Program-made: the position numbers and the translations under genes
Notes under the pieces: generated by a model
The model's input: only the letters and a program-made list of their open reading frames with translations
Databases searched by the model: none
What the model was told of the DNA's origin: nothing
Source: an uncultured Bacteroidia bacterium
GTDB taxonomy: Bacteria > Bacteroidota > Bacteroidia > Bacteroidales > UBA932
Assembly (NCBI GenBank): GCA_902773925.1
Contig: CACYGI010000002.1
Span: 62,001-126,000, forward strand
Direction: 5' to 3'
Length of the DNA stretch: 64,000 bases
Shown: in pieces, positions 48,147 through 56,762 of the stretch
How the letters are laid out: every line of letters starts with the position of its first letter
Numbering within the stretch: the first letter of the stretch is position 1

Positions 48147-48962
48147 GTGACAAATATACTGCAAAAAATTAGCCAAGACAACTTTTCCGCCACGATACGA
48201 TGGTTTGATGTCGTGGATTCGACAAATACCCGTATGGCGGAAGACCGCTGCAGCCTCGCGACCGGCACCGTATATGCCGCGCGCTACCAGAGCGCAGGCC
48301 GCGGGCAGAGGGGCAACAGCTGGCAGAGCCGCGCAGGAGAGAACCTCACTTTCTCCCTGCTGCTGAGGCCCGAAAGCTTGCCTGCAGCGCATCAGGCGGT
48401 GATTTCGCAGATTGTCACGCTCGGTATCACGGACTTCCTGCTGCAGGCCGGGCTGGAGGCCCGCATCAAGTGGCCGAATGACATTTATGTCGAAGACAGG
48501 AAGATTTGCGGCATACTGATAGAAAATACTCTCGCAACTGACAGATTGTCAGACAGCATCGTCGGTATCGGACTCAACCTCAACCAGAGGGAGTTCGATC
48601 CTGCCCTGCCCAACCCCACCTCGCTGCTGCTGGAGACCGGCAGGACCGTGACTCCCGAGGATGCCCTTCCAGACCTGATCGGATGCATCGGCGGGCGCTA
48701 CTTGCGCCATATAGCGGAGTCCCCCGGCTGGGACGCGCTGCAGAAGGATTATCTGGAGCGCCTGTACCGCTTCGGCCAGTGGCACCGGTACCGCGACTGC
48801 CGCGAGTGCAGCGACCGGCTCACCCCTACCACCGAAGATATCGGGGGCGAGATTTTCGAGGGCTGCATCCGGGGTATTGACGAAAATGCCGGCCTTATCA
48901 TCGAAGACAGGGCCGGACATCTGCGTCATTTCGCGTTCAAGGAACTGCGCTACATCATCTGA
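48147..48962 (+). CDS. birA: Biotin--[acetyl-CoA-carboxylase] ligase
   Basis: 271 residues. The catalytic domain has DSTNTRM, GRGQRGNSW and KWPNDIYV, the biotin ligase set, and a small C-terminal SH3-like domain. No N-terminal helix-turn-helix, so it is a ligase only and not a repressor. It attaches biotin to acetyl-CoA carboxylase and similar enzymes. Start is GTG 48147 because the preceding in-frame codon is a stop; the next ATG would cut into the domain. Its 3' end overlaps rpe by 13 bp (convergent). Confidence 0.93.
   Translation: MTNILQKISQDNFSATIRWFDVVDSTNTRMAEDRCSLATGTVYAARYQSAGRGQRGNSWQSRAGENLTFSLLLRPESLPAAHQAVISQIVTLGITDFLLQAGLEARIKWPNDIYVEDRKICGILIENTLATDRLSDSIVGIGLNLNQREFDPALPNPTSLLLETGRTVTPEDALPDLIGCIGGRYLRHIAESPGWDALQKDYLERLYRFGQWHRYRDCRECSDRLTPTTEDIGGEIFEGCIRGIDENAGLIIEDRAGHLRHFAFKELRYII
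48151..48158 (-). promoter_or_regulatory. TAnnTTTG promoter element for rsfS-ftsH-cdsA-psd
   Basis: TATATTTG on the minus strand, 11 bp before ATG 48139. Confidence 0.5.
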
Positions 48963-49627
48963 GCCTCACTGGCCTGGCGCAGGAAGCTGGCAATGGTCTG
49001 CTCCGGCTCAGGCGTCGAGAAAACCGAACTGCCTGCCACGAAGGCCGTGACACCGGCACGTGCAAGGGCGTGGATATTGTCGGCGCCCACGCCGCCATCT
49101 ACCTCTATCAGGCAGGACGCGCCTTCGCGGGCGATCATTTCGCGCACGCAGGCGACCTTGGCGATCGAATCTTCGATAAACTTCTGGCCTCCGAATCCCG
49201 GATGGACGGACATCACGAGCACGAAATCCATCTTGCCCAGATGGACTTCGAGGACCTGCGCCGGAGTCTCGGGACAGATGGCCACGCCGGCCTTCATCCC
49301 GCAGGAGTGTATCAGCGAAAGTACTGCATCGAGGTCTTCGCAGGCCTCATAGTGGACCGAAAGGTACTCCACACCGGCCTCCGCGAAGCGGGCGATATAT
49401 TTCTCGGGATGCACGATCATCAGGTGCGCATCCATCGGCTTGCGGGCATTGCGGGCGATGGCCTTCACGACTGGAAAACCGAAGGAGATATTGGGCACGA
49501 AAGTGCCGTCCATAATATCCAGATGAAACCATCCGGCCTGGCTGCGGTTGACCATCTCGACATCGCGGTCGAGGGCGCCGAAATCGGCCGAAAGCATCGA
49601 AGGAGCTATGATCGGAGTGTAACTCAT
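48950..49627 (-). CDS. rpe: Ribulose-phosphate 3-epimerase
   Basis: 225 residues, TIM barrel. It carries PSMLSADF, HLDIMDGTFVPN (metal His and Asp), DAHLMI, VMSVHPGFGGQKF and EVDGGV in the family order. Pentose phosphate pathway, cytoplasmic. It starts 4 bp inside the pepD 3' end, so it is co-translated with it. Confidence 0.96.
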   Translation of the reverse strand: MSYTPIIAPSMLSADFGALDRDVEMVNRSQAGWFHLDIMDGTFVPNISFGFPVVKAIARNARKPMDAHLMIVHPEKYIARFAEAGVEYLSVHYEACEDLDAVLSLIHSCGMKAGVAICPETPAQVLEVHLGKMDFVLVMSVHPGFGGQKFIEDSIAKVACVREMIAREGASCLIEVDGGVGADNIHALARAGVTAFVAGSSVFSTPEPEQTIASFLRQASEAQMM

Positions 49628-51054
49628 GCCGTGCGGATAACTTCGAGAAGTACTGCGTAGAATCGCTCGAGGGATGCCAGGTCGAGCTTCTCACCGGGAG
49701 CGTGAACGCCACGGAGCGTCGGACCGAAGGCTATCATATCCATCTCGGGGAACTTGTCGGTGAACAGGCCGCACTCAAGTCCGGCGTGGATGGCCCGCAC
49801 GATCGGCTCCTTGCCGAAAAGCTTGCGGTAAGCTGCCACGCAGACATCCTTGATGGGTGAGTTCATATTGGGCTTCCAGCCGGGATAACCGTCCGAATGC
49901 TTGACTTTGGCGCCGGCCAGAGTCATCACCGCCGCAATGCGCTCCGAAAGGAAGATACGCGCGCTGTTGACTGAGCTGCGCTGCATCGTGCCTACTACGA
50001 CCGTGTTGCGCGGGCCCATTTTGACCGATGCCAGATTGGTCGAAGTCTCTATCAGGCCGGGGATGTCGGCGCTCATTGCGATCACCCCGTGAGGGATGGA
50101 GATCAGAGCCTTGATGATATTGCGCGCACTGCGGCTGTCGATGGCGCCGCTCTCCCAGGAGATGGGCTCCGCAGAGCAGGTCACGCCAGGATCGGTCAGC
50201 GCATATTCGGCCTTCAGCCGGCGGGTGAAATCATTGAACGCCTCGACCACTTTCTCCTCGTTGCGGCCGGGGATGGCAAGCACCACGTCGCCGCCGCGGG
50301 CGATGGCGTTGCGCTTGTTGCCTGCCTCGATGTGGCACAGATCGACATTGTAGCAGAGCACTTCGTTGACGAAGCGGGCGATCTGCTGCACGCCGTTGAT
50401 GCGACCCTTGTCGATGTCGTCACCGCTGTGGCCGCCCAGTCCTCCGGCAATCGAGAAACGCGTGGTGACGCGTCCCGTGCGGATCTTCTTGGTCTGGTAT
50501 GTAAACGTACCGACGGTATCCATTCCGCCTGCACAGCCTACGCAGAAATAGCCCTCATCCTCGTCATCCAGGTTGATGAGAGTCTTGCCCGTGACGAATC
50601 CGCGGCGGACTCCGCGAGCCCCGTCAAGACCGGTCTCCTCGGACACTGTGAAGAGGCACTCGATGCGCGGATGAGCCGGCGCGTCACCGTCCAGGATGGC
50701 CAGCGCGGTAGCCACGCCGATGCCGTTGTCCGCACCAAGAGTGGTATCGGGAGCGATCATCCATCCGTCTTCGATGACGTAATGTATGGGATCCTTCGAG
50801 AAGTCGAAGTCGATGCCGGCCTTCTTCTCGCAGACCATATCCGTATGGCCCTGAAGGACGAGCGTGGGGCGGTCTTCGTAACCCTTCGTGGCGCCGATGG
50901 CGATCATCACGTTGCCCAGGCGGTCAGTCTTGCACTCAAGGCCGCGGTCGGCGGCAAAGCGCTGCAGATATGCGACTATCTTCTCTTCGTGTCCCGATTC
51001 GCGCGGGATACGGGTAATCTCGTCAAAAAATGAGAGTATTCTCTGTGTACCCAT
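49624..51054 (-). CDS. pepD: Aminoacyl-histidine dipeptidase (PepD-type, M20)
   Basis: 476 residues. The metal-binding set is present: GHTDMVCEK, DNGIGVA, TVSEETGLDGA. Length and the sequence GIDFDFSKDPI match cytosolic non-specific dipeptidases of the M20 family. Cytoplasmic, zinc-dependent, cleaves dipeptides. It ends by overlapping rpe. Confidence 0.94.
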   Translation of the reverse strand: MGTQRILSFFDEITRIPRESGHEEKIVAYLQRFAADRGLECKTDRLGNVMIAIGATKGYEDRPTLVLQGHTDMVCEKKAGIDFDFSKDPIHYVIEDGWMIAPDTTLGADNGIGVATALAILDGDAPAHPRIECLFTVSEETGLDGARGVRRGFVTGKTLINLDDEDEGYFCVGCAGGMDTVGTFTYQTKKIRTGRVTTRFSIAGGLGGHSGDDIDKGRINGVQQIARFVNEVLCYNVDLCHIEAGNKRNAIARGGDVVLAIPGRNEEKVVEAFNDFTRRLKAEYALTDPGVTCSAEPISWESGAIDSRSARNIIKALISIPHGVIAMSADIPGLIETSTNLASVKMGPRNTVVVGTMQRSSVNSARIFLSERIAAVMTLAGAKVKHSDGYPGWKPNMNSPIKDVCVAAYRKLFGKEPIVRAIHAGLECGLFTDKFPEMDMIAFGPTLRGVHAPGEKLDLASLERFYAVLLEVIRTA

Positions 51055-51081
51055 AGCTATATAAAAAAAGAAAGCTGAGAT

Positions 51082-52518
51082 TTACTCAGCTGAAGTAATC
51101 TGTTTCTCGATGTCCACGACGTAGTTGCGGAAACTCCGGTCGGTATCCATCAGGTCGGAGACGGTATTGCAGGCGTGGAGCACCGTCGCGTGGTCCTTGC
51201 CACCGAGCTGGGCGCCGATCGAGGAGAGCGAAGTCTTGGTGAGGCTGCGGCTCAGGTACATCGCAATCTGGCGGGCCTGTACGATCTCCCGCTTGCGCGT
51301 CTTGGAGAGGAACTGGTCCACGGTGATGTGGAAGTAGTTGCAGACGACGGACTGGATCCGGCTGACCGAAATCTCGACTTCGTGCTGCTCGACGATCTTG
51401 TCTATCAGCTCGGAAGCCATACGCATCGTTATCTCCTTCTTGCTGAAGGTGGCATTTGCCGTAAGGGAGAAGAGGATGCCTTCGAGCTCGCGGATGTTGG
51501 TCTTGACCTTGCGGGCGATCAGCTGCAGGATATCTTCGGGCACATCGACGCCTTCGCTCAGTGCCTTTGCCTTGAGGATGGCCAGGCGCGTCTCGTAGCT
51601 CGGGACGGTCAGCTCGGCCGAAAGGCCCCACTTGAAACGGGAGAGCAGGCGCTGGTCGAGGCCCTGCAGGTCCACCGGCGGGCGGTCCGAAGTCAGCACG
51701 AGCTGCTTGCCGCTCTGGTGGAGGTGGTTGAATATATGGAAGAACGCGTTCTGCGTACCCTTCTTGTCTGCGAACTCCTGCACGTCGTCGATGATCAGCA
51801 CGTCGATCAGCTGATAGAACCTCAGGAAATCCGAAATCTGGTTGCTGTCGTGGTTGTTGCGAGCTGCGGAAGCCGCCCACATATACTGATTGAGGAACGT
51901 GTTGGCGTTGACGTAGAGGACCTGCTTGTCGGGGAATCTCTCCTTGACCGCGATGCCGATGGCCTGCGAGAGGTGCGTCTTGCCCAGGCCGGGACCACCG
52001 TAGATAAACAGGGGATTGAATGAGTTGCGGCCGGGCCGTGCGGCGATGGTCTCACCTGCGGCGCGCGCGAGGCGGTTGCAGTCCCCCTCGATGAAATTGG
52101 ACATCGCGTACTGGGGATTGAGCTGCGGATCGATATTGAGCTTGCGCAGACCCGGGATCAGGTAAGGATTGCCGTTGTAGTCGGCGGCCGCCTCGGGAGC
52201 GGCGATCTCGCGGTTGGTATAACCGTGACCGGCGCCCTGCTTCTGGCTGATATAACCGCCATTTGCGATGCGGACCTTGTAAACCAGGGAAGCGAGCGGG
52301 CCTATCTCGCGGCGGAGGACCTTGCCGAGCAGGTCGAGGAAATTGGCCTCTATCTGCTCGCGCACGAAATCCGACATTACTTCGAGAGTGAGAACCGAAT
52401 CTTCGAGCGAAATCGGCTTTATGGGCGCGAACCATGTCTTGAAACTTTCCTCAGGAATATTGTCCCTGATGATAGCCAGACAACGGTCCCAAACAGCCGT
52501 ATGGTTTTGTTCGATCAT
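51082..52518 (-). CDS. dnaA: Chromosomal replication initiator DnaA
   Basis: 478 residues: domain I (1-90), a linker (about 90-140), the AAA domain with GGPGLGKTHL and IDDVQEFADK, and a C-terminal DNA-binding domain ending in the signature GGKDHATVLHACNTV. It opens the origin. The AT-rich gap upstream is described separately; dnaA is not proof that the origin is here. Confidence 0.97.
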   Translation of the reverse strand: MIEQNHTAVWDRCLAIIRDNIPEESFKTWFAPIKPISLEDSVLTLEVMSDFVREQIEANFLDLLGKVLRREIGPLASLVYKVRIANGGYISQKQGAGHGYTNREIAAPEAAADYNGNPYLIPGLRKLNIDPQLNPQYAMSNFIEGDCNRLARAAGETIAARPGRNSFNPLFIYGGPGLGKTHLSQAIGIAVKERFPDKQVLYVNANTFLNQYMWAASAARNNHDSNQISDFLRFYQLIDVLIIDDVQEFADKKGTQNAFFHIFNHLHQSGKQLVLTSDRPPVDLQGLDQRLLSRFKWGLSAELTVPSYETRLAILKAKALSEGVDVPEDILQLIARKVKTNIRELEGILFSLTANATFSKKEITMRMASELIDKIVEQHEVEISVSRIQSVVCNYFHITVDQFLSKTRKREIVQARQIAMYLSRSLTKTSLSSIGAQLGGKDHATVLHACNTVSDLMDTDRSFRNYVVDIEKQITSAE

Positions 52519-52736
52519 TCTTAGGTTCTGTACATCGGATTTGCGTTACAAAATTGGGTTAAAAAAAGTGTAAAAAAAAATTTTTTTGCTATTGCATTTT
52601 CAAGAAAAAATACTTCTATCACCAAAGGCGGTTTTTTCTTAAAAAAATTTTACAAATCATTGATTTTTAGCAACTTGTCAATCAGCATTACGGCCAGACA
52701 TTTGATTATCTTACAGTTAGCCGTTTTCCATTTTTC
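52519..52736. other. AT-rich intergenic region upstream of dnaA
   Basis: 218 bp with long A- and T-runs (for example 52561-52591 and 52627-52651). It holds the dnaA promoter region and the 3' end of the amidase gene. I looked on both strands for TTATCCACA-type boxes and found none close to consensus, so an origin is not supported. Confidence 0.5.
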
Positions 52737-53897
52737 CTACCTGAGAGGCTTGCCATCCGGACCGAAACGGATGATAAATGCGCCGGGGTGACGGCGACGC
52801 ACGATTTGCAACTTTTCGAGCGCTTCTCCGCGATTTTTAAAGCCGCCGAAATAATATTTATAGAGTCCGCGATCCTGGAAGACCGACCAGCCCTGGTAAC
52901 CCTCGAGTTCCGCAGAATCGGCATCGAGTTCGCGGCTGGCGGCGAAGAACTGCACTGCATATAAGGTATCGCCCGTCGCGGCGGGATATGCGTTCTCCAG
53001 AACCGGTACCACAGGCTCGGCGGGAACGGCAACGGTACCGTCGGTAACCACGGTCGCCACGGTGTCCTTGACGGCCGTATCCTCTACCGGTACGAAGTCC
53101 GAACCGGACTCATATTGCATCTTGTACTGCTCGAATGCCGAGAATATGCACGCGGCCACCTCTTCGCGGCGCTCGTCGCGCGAAAGCTTCGCACGATCCT
53201 GGGGATTGGAGATAAACCCGATCTCCACGAGCACCGAGGGCATCGTGGTTTTCCACAGCACCAGCAGAGGCGCCTGCTTGATGCCGCGGCTGTAACGCAC
53301 CGGGCCCTTGGCGAAGCTCTTCTCGATGAGCGAAGCCAGGATGATGCTCTGCTCCATATGGGCGTTCTGCATCAGGTTGAAAAATATATAGGAGTCCGGA
53401 GAAGAGGGATCAAAGCCGGCATACTGGGTGGTATAGTCGTCCTCAAGCATAATCACGGAGTTCTCGCGCTTGCAGACTTCCATATTGGACGCGCTCTTGT
53501 CGGTACCCATCACGAAGGTCTCGGTGCCGTTGGGGGCCGTTTTGGAGCCCGCCGAATTGACGTGCACCGAAATGAACAGGTCAGCCCGGTTGCGGTTGGC
53601 GATGCGGCCGCGTTCGCCCAGCGGGACGAAAACATCCGTCTTGCGCGTGTAGATGACCTTCACTTCGGGGTACTTCTGCTCGATCATCCGCCCAAGGCGC
53701 AGCACAACGTCCAGGTTGACGTCCTTTTCCTTCAGGCCGCCTGCCACGGCGCCGGGATCATTGCCTCCGTGCCCCGCGTCAAGCACCACGGTACGCAATT
53801 TAACTACCGGCGAATCCTGGGCATAAGCACTTGAGCTACTGAATATTAGTATTATCGCGAGCGCGAGCGCGCAAAAAGTGTAACGTCCTGTTGGCAT
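52737..53897 (-). CDS. N-acetylmuramoyl-L-alanine amidase with SPOR-like C-terminal domain
   Basis: 386 residues with a signal peptide (about 1-26). The Amidase_3 domain (about 30-235) includes VVLDAGHGGNDPGA, ISVHVNSAG and VEIGFISNPQD, which hold the zinc and catalytic Glu positions. After a Val/Pro-rich linker, the C-terminal part (about 305-386) looks like a SPOR domain (YAVQFFAAS and GGFKNRGEALEKLQIV), which binds denuded glycan at division sites. It cleaves the amide between MurNAc and the stem peptide. Divergent from the lptD-like gene. Confidence 0.9.
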   Translation of the reverse strand: MPTGRYTFCALALAIILIFSSSSAYAQDSPVVKLRTVVLDAGHGGNDPGAVAGGLKEKDVNLDVVLRLGRMIEQKYPEVKVIYTRKTDVFVPLGERGRIANRNRADLFISVHVNSAGSKTAPNGTETFVMGTDKSASNMEVCKRENSVIMLEDDYTTQYAGFDPSSPDSYIFFNLMQNAHMEQSIILASLIEKSFAKGPVRYSRGIKQAPLLVLWKTTMPSVLVEIGFISNPQDRAKLSRDERREEVAACIFSAFEQYKMQYESGSDFVPVEDTAVKDTVATVVTDGTVAVPAEPVVPVLENAYPAATGDTLYAVQFFAASRELDADSAELEGYQGWSVFQDRGLYKYYFGGFKNRGEALEKLQIVRRRHPGAFIIRFGPDGKPLR

Positions 53898-53916
53898 ATT
53901 AATTGAGGAAAATTTC

Positions 53917-53924
53917 TAATTTTG
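53917..53924 (+). promoter_or_regulatory. TAnnTTTG element for the lptD-like gene
   Basis: TAATTTTG, 39 bp before ATG 53964, overlapping the region between the divergent genes. Confidence 0.4.
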
Positions 53925-53932
53925 TGACTTTG

Positions 53933-53940
53933 CAAAGATA
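53933..53940 (-). promoter_or_regulatory. TAnnTTTG promoter element for the amidase
   Basis: TATCTTTG on the minus strand, 35 bp before ATG 53897. Confidence 0.5.
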
Positions 53941-53963
53941 GAAAATTGTCGGGGTTTAAGAAA

Positions 53964-56645
53964 ATGTCTTCTGGCAAATACCTGCTGAGTGCGGTTTTGC
54001 TCGCCGCCGCCTTCCTTTCGGGAACGGTGGATGCCGCCGCATCTTCTTTCCCTGCAAAGCAGGACACCACCCCGCTTACGCGCACCACGGCCGAGGGCGA
54101 TTCGCTCGCAAAGGCGCTCACCGAAGTCGATACAGCCGCCGTCCCGCAGGCGGTACGCGATACCATCAAGGGCGCCATCGAGCGTCCGGCATTTTCCAAT
54201 GCACGCGACTCGATCATCGAGGATATCGAGAACAACATAATGTACTATTTCGGCGACGTCAAGGCGACCTACGGAGATATGGAGCTCAGGGCCGACTATA
54301 TGGCCTACAATATGGACCTGAACGTCGTCTATGCACGAGGCACGTACAATTCCGCGCTGGATTCGACCATCGGACGCCCGGTGATGACCGACAAGGGCAC
54401 CAGCTACACGATGGACGAGGTGTTCTACAATTTCAATTCTCGCAAGGCCAAGATCAAGAATATGGTCACCCAGCAGACCGAGGCGCGTATCGGCGGACAG
54501 AATATCAAGATGACGGGCGAGAATTCGTTCAATATCGCTGATGCCCAATATACCGTCTGCGACGCCGAGCATCCGCATTATTATCTGAAGATGACCGCCG
54601 CCAAGGTGACTACCTCGCCCAAGCAGAAGACGGTTTTCGGCCCCGCCTACGTGGTTGTCGGGGATGTTCCGCTACCCATCGCGCTGCCGTTCGGATTCGT
54701 GCCGGAGAGGCCCGACCGCGCCAGCGGCATCCTGATCCCGACCTACGGCGACGAGACGGCCCGCGGCCTGTACCTGCGCGACCTGGGTTATTCGTTCGTC
54801 ATCGGCGACTATTTCGACATCGCGCTCACGGGCGATATATATTCTTATGGTTCGTGGGCTGCGCGCGTCACTTCCCGATACAAGGTCCGATACAAGTTCG
54901 ACGGCTCGCTGTCGATCAATTATTCGGACGATATAACGGGCGAAAAAGGCACGCCGAGTTTCAGCGAATCGAAGAATTTCGGCGTCAGCTGGACTCATTC
55001 GCAGGATTCCAAGGCGCATCCGGGGACGAGCTTCCGCGCTTCGGTCAATTTCTCGAGCCCATCGAACAGCCGATACAATTCGTCGAGCATAACGGAGAGC
55101 CTGCAGAACCAGATTTCGTCCTCCATCTCATACAGCAAGACCTGGAGCGGTATGAGCCTGTCGATCAACGCCCTGCACAGCCAGAATTCGCGCGACAGCT
55201 CGTATTCGGTCACCCTGCCTAACATCACATTCAGCGTCAACCGCTTCAATCCTTTCAAGCGCAAGCACCGCGTCGGACCGGAGCGCCTGTACGAGAAGAT
55301 TACGCTCAGCTACAGCACGACGCTGCAGAACAAGATCAATTTCAAGGCGAGCGAGTTCAGCGACCCGCAGCTTTACAACAAGATGCAGAACGGTATGTCG
55401 CACACTTTCCAGATCGGCCTGCCGTCCTTCACGCTGTTCAAGTATTTCCAGTTCTCTCCGTCGGTTTCCTACGGCATGAACTGGTTCTTCCGCGAGCAGC
55501 TGCGCCGCTATAACGAGGAGACAGACAAGGTCGAGACGTACTATACCGACCTGTTCAGCCATTTCGGCGTGACGCAGAATTATTCGGGAAGCATCTCGAT
55601 GAGCACGCGCCTCTACGGTCTGTTCAATTTCGGCAAGAAGAGCCGCATCCAGGCCATCCGCCATATGATCACCCCTTCGATCAGTTTCAGCTATCATCCG
55701 GAGCTGGGTACGGAGGCCAACGGTTATACCACCCTGACTTACGTCAATGCCAAGGGCGAGACGGTGACGCAGGAGTACAACCGCTACAGCGGAATGATCA
55801 ACAGCCCTCCGGGCAAGGGCCGCAACGCCGGCATCTCGTTCTCCTTCGGCAACAATCTGGAAGCCAAGATACGCAAGGAAAACGACAAGGGCGAGATGGT
55901 TACCGAGAAGATAAAGCTCATCGACCAGCTGAGCATCGGAGGCTCGTACAATTTCCTAGCTGATTCGATGAAGCTCTCGAATATCTCCATCAGCGGTAGT
56001 ACGACGGTTTTCGGCAAGCTGGGCATCAACGGACAGCTGACGCTCGACCCCTACGCCATCGACGAGCAGGGACGCCGCATTGACAAGTTCAACATCCTCA
56101 GCCCCAGCCATATGCCGGCCCGCCTGACCAATGCCAGCGCCTCGCTCTCATACTCCATCGACGGCAAGGGCGAGATCAAGGGCAACGACGGTACCAACGG
56201 CGCAACGGGCAGCGATTATGCGATGGTCTATTATCATCCCGTGACGGGCGAGTATATCCCCGGAGGCTGGGTGTACTATATGAATCCCTCCATCCCCTGG
56301 AGCCTGCGTTTCGGATACAATTATTCGATGTCGCGCGCGTACCAGTATTCCAACGAGCAGCTTAACGTCAAGGATACGCATACCCAGACACTTTCGGTCT
56401 CGGGCAACCTGCGCCTTACGCGGCGTATGAATTTCAGCCTCAACACGGGTCTCGACATTTCGAAGATGAAGCTTTCGACCACCCAGCTGAGCGCCACTTT
56501 CGACCTGCACTGCTTCACGATGAGTATGTCCTGGGTGCCTAACGGCAAATGGGAGAGCTGGAGTTTCCGCATCGCCGCCAAGGCCTCCGCCCTGGCCGAC
56601 CTTCTCCAGTACAAGAAAGCCTCCAGCTTCTGGGACAACAATTAA
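53964..56645 (+). CDS. lptD: LptD-like LPS-assembly outer membrane protein
   Basis: 893 residues. After the signal peptide (about 1-26) comes an LptA/OstA-like N-terminal beta-jellyroll domain (about 85-215, with YYFGDVKATYGDMELRADYM-type strands), then a very long barrel domain with alternating hydrophobic strands. It matches the Bacteroidota putative LptD family, which places lipopolysaccharide in the outer leaflet with LptE. The frame allows a TTG start at 53946, but ATG 53964 begins the signal peptide. Only two cysteines are apparent near residue 200, so the disulfide pairs of E. coli LptD are not conserved. Confidence 0.85.
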   Translation: MSSGKYLLSAVLLAAAFLSGTVDAAASSFPAKQDTTPLTRTTAEGDSLAKALTEVDTAAVPQAVRDTIKGAIERPAFSNARDSIIEDIENNIMYYFGDVKATYGDMELRADYMAYNMDLNVVYARGTYNSALDSTIGRPVMTDKGTSYTMDEVFYNFNSRKAKIKNMVTQQTEARIGGQNIKMTGENSFNIADAQYTVCDAEHPHYYLKMTAAKVTTSPKQKTVFGPAYVVVGDVPLPIALPFGFVPERPDRASGILIPTYGDETARGLYLRDLGYSFVIGDYFDIALTGDIYSYGSWAARVTSRYKVRYKFDGSLSINYSDDITGEKGTPSFSESKNFGVSWTHSQDSKAHPGTSFRASVNFSSPSNSRYNSSSITESLQNQISSSISYSKTWSGMSLSINALHSQNSRDSSYSVTLPNITFSVNRFNPFKRKHRVGPERLYEKITLSYSTTLQNKINFKASEFSDPQLYNKMQNGMSHTFQIGLPSFTLFKYFQFSPSVSYGMNWFFREQLRRYNEETDKVETYYTDLFSHFGVTQNYSGSISMSTRLYGLFNFGKKSRIQAIRHMITPSISFSYHPELGTEANGYTTLTYVNAKGETVTQEYNRYSGMINSPPGKGRNAGISFSFGNNLEAKIRKENDKGEMVTEKIKLIDQLSIGGSYNFLADSMKLSNISISGSTTVFGKLGINGQLTLDPYAIDEQGRRIDKFNILSPSHMPARLTNASASLSYSIDGKGEIKGNDGTNGATGSDYAMVYYHPVTGEYIPGGWVYYMNPSIPWSLRFGYNYSMSRAYQYSNEQLNVKDTHTQTLSVSGNLRLTRRMNFSLNTGLDISKMKLSTTQLSATFDLHCFTMSMSWVPNGKWESWSFRIAAKASALADLLQYKKASSFWDNN

Positions 56646-56675
56646 TTCTCCCGCCCGCAGCCGGCGCGGATTTTA

Positions 56676-56707
56676 TTTGGAGATGCGGAGAATAATGTCT
56701 ATCTTTG
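56676..56707 (+). promoter_or_regulatory. Bipartite promoter (TTTG-N20-TATCTTTG) of rho
   Basis: TTTG at 56676-56679 and TATCTTTG at 56700-56707 are separated by 20 bp, the best match in the window to the Bacteroidota -33/-7 consensus. It lies 56 bp before ATG 56763, leaving room for a leader. Confidence 0.7.
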
Positions 56708-56762
56708 GAGCATTCTAACGGCCTGCTCCGATCCATGGGGCGTACAGGGCCTGATTAATATT

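Noticed and set aside
52519..52736. AT-rich gap next to dnaA as replication origin
   Set aside because: No DnaA boxes near consensus were seen on either strand, and in this phylum dnaA is not always at the origin. GC-skew across the whole chromosome would be needed.
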